64,000 nt of DNA, taken from the NCBI RefSeq assembly GCF_000208865.1, contig NC_018388.1, forward strand, positions 1,240,001 through 1,304,000, in the 5' to 3' direction. A program made the translations under genes and the position numbers. Origin of the DNA: Neospora caninum Liverpool (lineage: Eukaryota > Apicomplexa > Conoidasida > Eucoccidiorida > Sarcocystidae). The notes under the pieces were generated by a model that had not been told where the DNA came from, made no database searches, and worked only from the letters and a program-made list of their open reading frames with translations. Every line of letters starts with the position of its first letter. Position 1 is the first letter of the stretch. Positions 33,218-43,956 of the stretch are shown in pieces.

Positions 33218-35874
33218 CTATTCACGGCTTCGAGGTCCGCTGTCCGTTTCCGGAACATCTGCCGTTGCGCGCGCTCCGGCGAGTTTTGGCACCACGGGCG
33301 CGTCGCCTTTTGAAGAGGATGAGTCCCGTTTCGTCACGTCTTGATCAGTGATGGGCAGAGCTTCGCAGAGCCGAGTACTGGTCCCTTCGCGTCGATTCGA
33401 CGAGCCTGAATGCCCCTGCTCGCGCACATGTGGGAGTTCTGCCGCAAGACGGGAGTCAGATTCCTCGGTGCCGGGCAAGCTGGCCGTGACATCCGAGGCT
33501 TTAGGAGGGGGAAAGGTTGGCCGGGCGGTTGAAGCAGGGAACGACAGCGAAACAGAGCCAACTTCGGCCGGATGCTTCGGGAGGACGCGTGCCAGGTCGG
33601 GCGGAGGTGGGATGTGTCGGGACGGATCGCTGCCACTGTCTTGCGCCGATTGAACTGAAGAAACCTTGCCGTCTCCTTTGGCACCACCCTCCGGGGAGAC
33701 GAATAAACCTGTTATGGGCTGCGCCAGCCAGGAAAGCCATCCTGCAGAAGCATTCAAGGGAGCAGAAGACGTGAGCAATGAACCGTCATGCAACCCACGA
33801 AACTCACATGTACATACAGAGACGGACATGCGTCGTCAGCCAGAAAATTTACCTTGACGAAATCGAGAGCAAACAGGAAGACACAGCACCGAGTATGTCT
33901 CGAAATATTTACCCTACCGATACGCATCAAAGAGAGATACGCCACGTAAGGAAAGACCCCTGAGCACACGCATAGAATAGCGCGGCACCATGAAAGGCTG
34001 GTCACGTAGATGTAAGACAGTCGAACACCCCGTCGCTACAGCGATTATTCCTTTTGGCTTCTTCTTCCCGGAACACCCTTGTCGCCTTCGCTCCGCTGCA
34101 AGGCACATCTAGTCTCTAAGAAGAGATATTTTTCCTCGTTCTCAGACGCCGGGCCCAAAATCTTAAGAAAACGGGGAATCCCTCACGTACCCCGGCCTTG
34201 GTCAATGTTGACATCGACTTCCTCGCGCGCATGCTTCTCATGCGGAAAGAGACTTGTAAGTACGCGATCATTCTCTGCCTGGAGCTGAAGAATCTGAGCC
34301 TGGGCCGACGTGCACACGCAGTTTCGCCAGAAGAAAAAGAACTTCCTCCTCAGTTTTCTCCAACAACAGCTGTGCATATATCTTGTCCCGGGAGGCAGCG
34401 TGAAATAAGTCCATCGTACGATGCAGCACATCTGACGAGATCGAGGCAGTTCAGGTGCCAATCCTAAATCATATTCACTAAAAGGGATACACCGTAGTAC
34501 CTACAGACTCGGTCTTGCGAGAAGTTCTCCAACACCGCACGCCGATTAGGCAGCGGCTGACAGACTTCCCTCCTCGCCACTCAAGCAAGATAGGACAACA
34601 AAACGTACTTAAGAAATCGCTTGCGGAATGGGTAGGAACATTGATAGGTTCACAGAAAGATCCACACTGGTACATTGTGTATGACCATCCTTGGCGCCGT
34701 ATACATACCCTCATGGATATCCTCAGGCATGAGACTGGAAACGGATTACGATGACGCCGACGATTGTGGTCGCGGCTCCTTGTGGAACCAAGAGACCGAA
34801 GCCCGAAAGATGTTCTATGCTTCCTACAAATCCCCCTCGTGAGCAACCGTAGGTCTGACGAAACGCTATAAAGCCCCAGAGAGGCTCGAGGAGCGTTTGT
34901 GGTTTGTCACAATAGAGTTCGACGGCCCATCAGAAAGGCGGAGTGTCCTACACCGGTGGCTCCTTGGAATCTGGTGTGCCGCGAGAGGCGTAGCTGCGCA
35001 CCTTAATTCGTCTGCGGTACCATACCGTTATCCCTTTCCATTACGCATTCGATTGCTCATCGGACGCATCTTCAACATCGACAAGATACAGCAAGTAGTT
35101 TTTAGACGCACACCGAGCCTACCTCCAACACGTAAAGTCGTTCGAGCAGTTCTCGCTCCTTTGCCGCCTCTTTCAACAGACTCCGTCGATACTCGAAGCC
35201 CAGAGCGACAGCTGCGTTTTCGACACACCGCAGGAGGCAAAATTACACTGAGCCCTGCAAGGGTCCATAAGCGTAGGAATTTGGAACTCCACCGGCACGG
35301 TGTGCAAGATGTATGCGTTTTGACAAGCAGACTGGCTAGGCTTCCAGATAAAACTGTGAAGACCGGGGCACGCAGGTTTGTATCTGAGTGCTACAGAATC
35401 AGGACGACGACAGTCTGGACGCGTTCCGTGTCGTCTCCACAGCTCCCCCGTTTTTTCCTTGCATATGACTGAAACGAAATGGGCATCTGAGTCACGGTTC
35501 TGTTTCCGCTTCTTTCTGCTTCTACAAAGAAAGCACACGAGCATCGACGGCGGTATCTCCTGGTATGCTAAGAGCTGTATTCTTGTCCGTGCAGCTTTAC
35601 CAGCGATCCCGAAGATGACGAACTCTCCAAAGACAGTGGCGCCGAGTTGGATGGCTTTTGCCTCATTCAGTTTGCGAACAGGCGCACTTTTATTGCTGCG
35701 GCCGTAGAACCGATTCAGGATCAGCTGCTCAACCCCGTTGTATCGACTGGCTATCCCGACGCAAACGGCCTTGAACCCGTCGCTGTTCTGTGCCCTTTTC
35801 TGCATGTAAGAGGCCATCGGCTTGGACAGCTGACGGATGGCGACCGAAAAGAGCTTCGCCGCAGGAAACACCAT
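33218..35874 (-). CDS. OPA3-like mitochondrial protein with a Pro/Ser-rich extension
   Basis: Four exons join in frame: 35874-35601, 35211-35123, 34293-34191 (an AG six bases earlier, start 34299, is equally possible) and 33741-33218, giving about 329-331 aa. Exon 1 carries the OPA3 N terminus: FPAAKLFSVAIRQLSKP, then NGVEQLILNRFYGR, LNEAKAIQLGA and the membrane-inserting GEFVIFGIAG. Exon 2 continues with GFEYRRSLLKEAAKERELLE and exon 3 with the coiled coil AQILQLQAENDRVL, as in OPA3. OPA3 proteins sit in mitochondrial (and some peroxisomal) membranes and affect organelle shape; loss causes optic atrophy and 3-methylglutaconic aciduria in humans. Exon 4 adds about 174 residues rich in Pro, Ser and Lys/Glu with a short hydrophobic start (WLSWLAQPITGLFV). 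Human OPA3 is about 180 aa, so this version is nearly twice as long. The ATG context and GT-AG sites are good. Confidence 0.87.
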
Positions 35875-38151
35875 TTTCGGGAACTCCTAGAGGCGCTTCT
35901 GCATGCGGCCGCAGCTAAGCATTTTGTGGCTCTCCTCTCCGTTGCCACACACACACCCACGAACTGCTAGAGCCAACGACGCCGTCGCTCGGCGTCCCCG
36001 AAGACCGTTTTCCCTCCTGCCGGCTGTCCTTTTCGCGCCTGAAGTGAGAGCTGTAGAGAGTGAGGGGAATCTGAGGAAAGCGAACCAAGCGGACTGCAGG
36101 GTTTTGGTGGAGGCAGGGGAAAAGAGAGGGAATGCATTTGACACGGCGACGTTCAGGACGCCTTCTCCATGCTTTTCTTCTGCCGGGTTCCTGCTCAATT
36201 TGATAAAGAGCGGCAGAGGGGCGAAGGGTTTTCACTTTTACCGGCGAGCGTATCCCAGATTGCTCCGCGGATTCACTCTGCAACCCACCAGAACGCACAC
36301 AAAAGAACGAAACAACAGACCCCCGTTCACACAGCGGCCGCGCAGCGATTAAGAGGCTCCTGATCGCCGCACGCAACGCATCCTCTCATTTGGAGAAGCA
36401 TATATCGATACGCAGGGCAAGAAACTGGAAGATGCAGACGCGGATGGAGGTGAACGTAGATGTCCGAACACCGTCATCTCAAGTCCTTAGTTCAAGGATG
36501 TTGGTGGGTTCTGGGCCGTCGCTCTCTGAGAACAGAGGTAGGGGGACATGCAAAACTTTGGCATTGCGGGACGGTGACGCTCCGTACCCCGAAAGACTGC
36601 ACCACAGAGTTTTGCCACTGCTTGTGCCGAGCATCTCCCCGCAACGCCTTGCAGGCACTCCTCATTTCTGCTGCGTCAAAGTCATCAAAGACGTCGACGC
36701 CCTGGCAGCACGAAACCATCCGGGCACGATTTACGTTTTGCACCTCAAGACGCATGTGCGTGTTAGCAGATTGACTTTTTCATTCAAGCGAGCAGCCGTG
36801 GAGGAGGCAGGAAGAAAAAACGCAAAGGTGCCGTAGAGTTGGCGAAGGGTACGCATCAACAGAAACGGGAAATGGGTAGAGACAGCCTGTGCGTGTGGAC
36901 CCGCAACACCGGCGAACGGGTTGGTACATCTGGCAACCTCGGTTTTGAAAAAGCAGTCCTTGTTGCAAAATAACGAAAGGGTGATCGGGGGGCAATCGCC
37001 GCTACTCCCCTCGGGTTTCTTCCATGAGACGGCGCTGCCGCCGTCATGCTTCGGTGGAAGTGTCGGTTGCCAAGCAAGTCAGAGAAAACGGAAACGGCCC
37101 GTTCGTTCTCACCCTCCAGTCCAAACAAGCGCGTAATGAAAACAAAACACACGAAAGCGTTGCCGTTCACCAACCCAGCGACAAAGGGTAACTCCGCACT
37201 GGTTTGTACGCAACGATTGCTTCTCCGAGTTGTAGGAAAAGAGTTTCACAGTCTCCATTCACGTTCGAACAAGACGACAAATGGACTAGTCAGGAGGCAC
37301 CCAGGGATGCTGACGGCGGGTCTAGGCCTCTCGCGTTCTTCCATCCTTTTGCACACAGCCTGGCGTTCCGCGTGAGTCGGGCACATCGGCTTCCCCTGGT
37401 TTGACTTCGCCTCTCTAACTGGCGTTGCACGTAAGAGAGAAGCAGGTGTTCATGCGATGTGGAACGCGGCAGAAATGCGCACCACAAGAAAGCGTGGCAC
37501 TTTGTGGGGGCTTCTCACTAAAATCGGAAGGATTACAATTTTTGAGGTCGGAGACATGAGCATGCGCGGAGATGCAAAGCTTGACAGCACGAAAAGAAGT
37601 GAGCAAAGCTCGCAAAGCATCTACAAGCTTTTCTCGACGACCGCACAGCGCCCCAGCGTCTCTCGTGTCAGAAACCCCGAGGCACTAGGATAAAAATCTG
37701 TGCAGTAGCTGGCCTTGGGAAGGCGCCATACCGGCTGATCTCCAAAGAGGTGTATGTTGGAATATAACGAAGTGAATGGTCTGTGTTCCTGCTTTGTCGA
37801 GGGCGGCAGCATCTCGGTTTTGTGAGAAACTGCGGCAATTGCCTCAGCTCATCATCCGGAGAGTTGAGGCCATCCAGCGCTGCTGACCCACGATCTCGTC
37901 TCGGTGGACTCGGTCACGGGCGCAGGCAGGTCAACCCGCCACCGAAAACCCAGCGCAGAGCCGCGCCCCAGCAGGACATGCAGCACACGCGACCGCGGTA
38001 TTACCCCCCCCCTTGTGTCCAGCCTTCCAGAGCGACTGTTCCATGACCCCCGCCAGACACTTTATAATCTCGTGGAAACCTCCGTCGTTTTGTTGTCTTC
38101 TTTCTGGTTCCAGTTTCCCCGGCATTGCTTGCGGTTCACTACCGATCTGCA
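35875..38151. other. Divergent intergenic region between OPA3-like and SRS genes
   Basis: Expected promoters and 5' UTRs of both neighbours. Overlapping ORFs at 35903-36376 on both strands and at 36390-36836 (which begins at TTG) carry no recognisable motif. No RNA gene seen. Confidence 0.45.
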
Positions 38152-39971
38152 ATGCACATCGCCCTGTGCGACACGGAATGCCCCGTCGGGCGGGCCGTTT
38201 CAAGGCCAAGCTCGAACGGGCTGAAATCGCGAGGCAGGAGTGCTGTTAGCCTTGCCAGTCCTCGGTATGTCTCCCTGCCTCTGTTGTCTTTGCTTGTTGC
38301 TGTTCTGGTGCAGCCTCAACTGTCCGTGGGCAAAGAGGACAGCACGGAGTATCCAATGTGCACTTCTGCAGAAAAACCTCTGACACTGCGAATCACCGAG
38401 GCCGTCACACCGACTGACTCGAAAAATGGATTCGTAACCTTCCGATGCGCAGAACAAGCTTCGCTTCTTCCGGCCAAACCAGCTGGAACCGTGTACACTC
38501 AATTCTGTAAAGACTCGGACTGCACAAAGGCAGCCTCCTTGACCAAAAACCAGCTGAAACTCGAAGAGGTCACCGTACCGGAACAGGAACCGGAACCCGA
38601 ACCGGAACCGGAACCCGAACCGGAACCCGAGCCCGAATCGGAAACGAAAGTGGAAGAGGAAAAAGAACCGCAACCCGCGGTTGTATCAACAGATGCTGTG
38701 CAACGGGTAGGGAAAATGTACAAGCTTAGTGCTACAGAACTGCCTGAAAAGCCGTTCACCGCCTACTTCATTTGCGTGACGCCATCCGAGCCACCGTTGC
38801 ACACGTCTAAAAGGTCTGGCTTGGCTGCGAAGTCTATTGCTGGAGACAAATGCAAAGTGCAAGTCTCAATTTATGGGAAAACGAAGCTCGTACTCAGCAG
38901 TAAAGGTAAGGTGGACCTGCAAAATGGGTCGTCATCGTCATACAGGGTGCACACGCGTAAGGAACCGGGACGTCCGCAGATGAGTTGTTCGATCCCGGTA
39001 TGTACCAGACGTCGGCAAACAGTTCAGGGGTGAGCATCGCTTTGCATGTGCGGAGATCCTGGCGTGTACAGGTATGACCCTGTTGGGAAGGGGGAGACGC
39101 GAGTTGTTTTGTTGATACTCATTTAGGGTAGAAAAGTCAGGAGGATGCTAGTCGCGAGTTTCCCTCGCATGGGAATGTCCGTAGTGCTGTCTGTGTGGCT
39201 GAACAAGTTGTGGAAATCGTAGTGCATGAAGGGGCATGGGTAGCGTTGCAAGTGGTTTCGTGAATGAGTGCCGCTGTCTTCGCCATGCACTAGGAAGAGG
39301 TGAAGAAACCACAGTCGCGAGTTACAGGTTGTATGCCCGCTCGTTCTTTTGTTTTGTGTGAAGTCGCTGGTATTCTTGGTCAGAAAGCGTCTAATTCTCT
39401 TCCGACACGGCCTTGCCGTTCCTGTGTCCTGTCCTGATTCTCAGCTATGTGCAATGGGAAGGACGTAGAACAAATTTCCTTGAGGGTCGACAAGGCCCCT
39501 GCCGAAGTGGATTTCCTGTGTGGAAAGGGTGGAGTTTTGACCCCCCGAATTCTCGACCAGGTCTTTCATTCCGAGGATGATGAAACCAAAGAAACAAGAT
39601 TGCAATCTGTTATTGCAAGTGCCACTTTAGCCGAGCGTAGCTCTTCTATCGCCGGCGAGCCTGACGTTTTGCCTGCGTACACCCTGTTCGTCAAAGAGTT
39701 ACCAGAAGAGAGGCATCACCTCTTTTACCAGTGTAGTGCAGAACAGGCACCAGAGCCTTCAGAAAAAGAAGAGGATGTGATGGTGAAAGGGGCTTCTGAA
39801 ATGCAGGGTAAACCCTGCAATGTGCTTATAGGAGTTGCTCAGCGTTTCGATTCATCGACCACAACGAGTGGAGAGCCGGGAAAAGCTCTTACTAGTGCAG
39901 TAACTCTCTCTTGCTTCGCTCTCGCACTGCTGGCCAGTTCTGCGAGCGGATTTGAAATGATTGAGGGCTAG
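38152..39971 (+). CDS. SRS family (SAG1-related) surface antigen with an internal Glu-Pro repeat
   Basis: Two exons, 38152-38905 and 39445-39971, join in phase to 426 aa. The first ATG in frame is at 38152; upstream codons start only at TTG. A recessed signal peptide lies at about residues 36-58 (RYVSLPLLSLLVAVLV). SRS domain 1 (about 65-250) has six Cys (CTS, FRC, FCKDSDC, FICV, DKC), and domain 2 (about 252-390) has four (MCNG, FLCG, YQC, KPCNV). The C terminus ends in a hydrophobic segment (VTLSCFALALLASSA) after a small-residue region, as in GPI-anchor signals. SRS proteins coat the parasite plasma membrane and act in host cell attachment and immune modulation. The intron falls between the two domains. 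Domain 1 is interrupted by a loop of about 18 residues of alternating Glu and Pro followed by an acidic stretch. The family member cannot be named from sequence memory. Confidence 0.85.
38579..38640 (+). repeat. Coding GAACCG/GAACCC hexamer repeat (Glu-Pro)n
   Basis: Nine or more GAA-CC(G/C) units encode alternating Glu-Pro inside SRS domain 1. Third-position variation (CCG, CCC) shows it is not a very recent expansion. Confidence 0.9.
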
Positions 39972-42900
39972 GGGGAGACAGTAACGAAAAGGATAGTATG
40001 TTCAGAAGGGAAACCTTTGTTCAATCACATCGGTGCATCAGCCTAGTACGCTTTTGACTGTCGTGCTTGACTTCTGGCGACCGAAAGCTTTTTAAGGCTT
40101 TCCGGGTTGGGATGTTCACATCGACCTCTTCTGGCTCACTCCAGACCTCTCAAGTTCCGCAACATCTGTTCTGCAGATGATGCTTCTTCGCTGACGGAGA
40201 CCACTGCATACGTGCAAACATAGCTCGATCGTGTGATCTGACACGAAATGGTCACTTTTTGTGTGTTGATGTTCGTCTAGGCACAGCTAATTTTTTTGTT
40301 GATTTCCGTATCGGCAAATGTGGGGGCAAATGTTTGTGGCCGGTACTCCGACGCAAAGCGGTGGCGGTGCCTCCGAACGGCTTTCCTTTACAGCTATGGG
40401 GATGTTTTATCAGAACGATTTGGTAATCGAAATTCCCTGTTGTTTTGATGCACCCAGGGAGATTCGATCCATGTCGGAGGCTGTATCACATCACGGTTTC
40501 GCCCGTGTCGTGATCTGATGTTGCTCGCGGACCCCTTTTTTCTCATCATTGGTGCAATCTGCAGTGTAGCTTTTAGGGTTCAGCGACAGAATGTTACGAT
40601 TTTGTGACGTGGGTAGCCCCGTCCTGTGCATAGTCTTCCTGTGGTCCGGGGACGCCACACGCTCCGGCGTTGACTGGAGTGTGATGCTGTGACACGTCTC
40701 TCTTTGAAGCCCGGTCATCTCGCTCCAGCCATTCGAAAACCGAAACGCATTTGCGCCAGAGTCAACTTTAGCGTTGGAATAAACATATCCAATTGGTGTT
40801 TGCATACAGTTTTCAAGCGTTATATCCGCAGCGATCCCCCATAGCCAAGGGTGACGGAAAGAGTTGCCTGACGAATCGGTGTATTAAGCACACCTTCACT
40901 GGAGGCGACGTTTTACTGTATCCCCTTTACAAAAAAGTGAGTACACATCGATATATTCCATATGGCCACCAACAAAATGAAGAGCGGCTGTCAATTGTCT
41001 GCCTCAGGCTGCATATTGCATCTTTCCTCTGTCAGCGGCGGTAGCCTTCTTAAAACGAACAGGTAATTCAATTCGATGCCGTGGCCCACATTACCAGAAG
41101 TAGACTAATTTATTCGAAATTATTAAAACTAATCACAAAGAATTTCAGGTGCATGGCTGTGGTCAGTGGGTGTGGTGAAATGCTGGGTTGTCCATTCCGT
41201 TCAAGTTGCAGTCATGGATGCGAGCAAGCCATTGGGGTGGAGATGCGAGACAATCATAGAGAGCGTGGTTGCGTGTATCCCTATATTATCAATCGTTTTT
41301 TTAACAACGAGAGAGAATACTGCACAGGATCCGTAAATGCTTCCTTAAAACAAAAAGTGTTCAAGTAGTGTAAAACATAGAAAAACAATTGTACATTTAA
41401 CTCCGTGCATTTAGGTAATATTTCCAAAGCTAAAATGTATCCACGCATGCATGTGAATGCAAACGAAACAGATCTGGGATACATGTGATTCCCTTTTCTG
41501 GAATGAAGCTGTGTCTCGGCCCGACAAAATTATCCGGGCCATTTGCAGGGGCCTCAAGATATTGTACATTCTGCGTATCACTCTTACGAGGTGCCAAGGG
41601 GGCGGTTGTAGAGTGTCTAGCGCTGTCTGTAAAGTGACGCAGTACTAAAGGTTTGTACTGTTTACTGACGTGTTTAATATGGAACGGACCCGCGTTCGTA
41701 TAGGGGGAATCCTCTAGACCCAGGCAGGTGCTGATCGCCTGGTTGTGGTTGCCCGCGCACCGATGTGAGATATTGACGTTGAAGTACTGCTCTGTTTGGC
41801 GGCAGCCGATATTAGCGGTACATGCTAGGCTAAGTGATCAAGCCGGTAAAAAGTCAACGTTCATCCTAGTTGCCCCTCCCTTGACCTGTCCTTATTTCGG
41901 AAGAGCTGCGTCCACTTGCAGAACTCTAACGGATCTTCGATCTACAACTGAAGCCAGTAATGCCTCGAGTTGTTCAAGTGGACCAAGCAGCCGCTCATTC
42001 TGTGGCTTGGCTTAAGATCGATATCGTCACGTACACGTGAAATAAATTCGAGCATCGTCTAGCCACACTCTCCTCGGCCGAATTATTCTGGCACTCGCTT
42101 GCATAGCAACCCACATTTGGCAGAGAATACGCGAGCTGAATGGGACGGACAGCAACATACGTTAAAGCCGTGAAGGAACCTGTAGCATTCTTTATATTGG
42201 TGTGCCGTTTATCGTACATGGGATGTCGCCTGTGGGTCTGCATGCCCTGGCATTTATTCGGGAAGGCCTGAGCTTTGGCGTTGAGATGAAGTTTTCGACC
42301 GGCGCAGACGGAAGCGATGTGCCTAGCTGCCCCAACTGTCTACAATGCTCGACGTACATGGATCATGTGAATCTCGTGCAAATACTATCCTGCGTATTCG
42401 CGGCTGTCTTCTGCCATCATCGGATACGGTTGGTGCACAGTGTGCCGAAACACGAATGTGGTGTATCCGGGGTCTATATTGGCATACGTCCTCTCCAGAT
42501 GGAGGTATCTCATGAAGACTAGGATTGTCACAAAGTTAATATTGCTTTGCGCAAGGAAACTATACAGCCGCCCTATATGGAAACAGTACAACCCTGGTTT
42601 CAGGCCACCTTACGCTCCATTAGAAAGGAGGCCGTGGGCGCGCTAGGCTCTGAGTGCGAAGTTTTTTGTATCATGAACAGAGACAACTCCGCAGTCTGGC
42701 CATAGTGCCGATGCTCGTACAGTAACTCTTTCCATGCGAGTGTGCGGGCTATTCGACGTGCAGTAAACAGGCAACAAATACCGAATTCTTTCTGTTGGGG
42801 TCTTTCCACGACGCTTCGGCGAACAGTCGCTCCGGTGGTGGTGCATCTTGCAGAGGAATTCAATAGAAACGAAAGAAGGACGACTATGTTCCGCTTAAGG

Positions 42901-43092
42901 GCGTGACTTGCGATACGGTGGCCACAGAGCACAAACTTACAGAAAAAATCCGCACGAACGTCGAAGGCAGATGCCTGTCATGGGGCAGCGCAAGCTGCCA
43001 ATATTGCCTGCTCACTGAACGTCCCGGGACAAACTTAACATTGAGTATTATCAGGGCTCTTCACTGCAGCATCGTGCTTGAGAATGGGACCT
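39972..43092. other. Intergenic region without a supportable gene
   Basis: About 3.1 kb, more AT-rich than the flanks, especially 41000-41700. All ORFs are below 110 codons and show no domain. The SRS 3' UTR presumably occupies the beginning. No mitochondrial-like, tRNA or rRNA segment was recognised. Confidence 0.45.
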
Positions 43093-43956
43093 TCAGGGAA
43101 GAAATGAACTATTGACAATGAGTGGCAAGGGGAAACGTTCCCGATACCACTGGAAAATATGGAAATAAATGTCACCTTTCGCTCGTATGTTGTCGATAAG
43201 AAGCTGCCTCAGCGGTTCGACTACCATCTCTTTTGTCAACGCAACTGAATAGACGGCACTTCTCCATGACAGGAATGCCTCCAAAGTGAAATTTCTAAAA
43301 ATAGATGGCTGCTGAGGAGGTAGCACTATCTCTTCGAAGGTAGCCTCCCGTCGCTCTTGCCAAGCGCCTGCAAGAATGGGTTTTACACCTTGAATCTTGG
43401 CAAGAAACGTCTGAACTTGTGAAGCAGAAGGAAAACTGTGTGGAATCGTGTTAGGGAACCTTGGAAACGTCCCATTGAGAGGAACAGCGTAGAAAAATCC
43501 TGGATCCCAGGGAGTACGAAGAGTGGGCAGTCCACGAGGGGAGAGTAAGAAGCCGCTTATAGCTCCGCCATGTTGGGTAGAATTCGAAGCCACAACCATC
43601 TGAGACACCGCGGACAACATCTCCAGCTGATTTTTTTCTTCGTTTCTGTCAATCGATTCAGACTCATCGACTGGTTCGGTCGGTCTTAAAGGGACGTCCG
43701 GCAAATTCATCGCCTTTGCGAGTCTCCTCCAATACGGACGAAAAAGATCGAGCCTTGTGCCACGGTTGCTTTCTGTAGCGTTCGGCAGGGAAGTCAGCCA
43801 ATTGTCCACGCCTTCGACAGAAATATCAAGCCAGTCACCATCGATTTTTCCAGCCAGAGACGATGGAAGGCTAATGTAATAACTCAACAACACGAGGAAA
43901 GCGGCTGTGTACAAACAAAACTTCGCCACATAAGTCATTCTGCGCTGGTCATTCAT
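43093..43956 (-). CDS. Signal-anchored putative glycoprotein, single exon, function unknown (287 aa)
   Basis: An ATG-started single-exon frame of 287 residues. Residues 11-33 are hydrophobic (FCLYTAAFLVLLSYYISL) after a short basic start, followed by SLAGK, which could be a signal peptidase site or a type II anchor. The rest is soluble-looking, with at least five N-glycosylation sequons (NAT, NST, NGT, NFT, NSS) and no cysteine in the mature part. The lack of cysteine argues against an SRS- or EGF-type ectodomain. Recognisable blocks include LFRPYWRRLAKAMNLPDVPL, GFLLSPRGLPTLRTPWDPGF and HIFQWYRERFPLPL. I do not recognise a family. It would be secreted or held on a vesicle or cell surface. 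It is divergent from the four-span protein gene 2.6 kb away. Confidence 0.8.
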   Translation of the reverse strand: MNDQRRMTYVAKFCLYTAAFLVLLSYYISLPSSLAGKIDGDWLDISVEGVDNWLTSLPNATESNRGTRLDLFRPYWRRLAKAMNLPDVPLRPTEPVDESESIDRNEEKNQLEMLSAVSQMVVASNSTQHGGAISGFLLSPRGLPTLRTPWDPGFFYAVPLNGTFPRFPNTIPHSFPSASQVQTFLAKIQGVKPILAGAWQERREATFEEIVLPPQQPSIFRNFTLEAFLSWRSAVYSVALTKEMVVEPLRQLLIDNIRAKGDIYFHIFQWYRERFPLPLIVNSSFLP

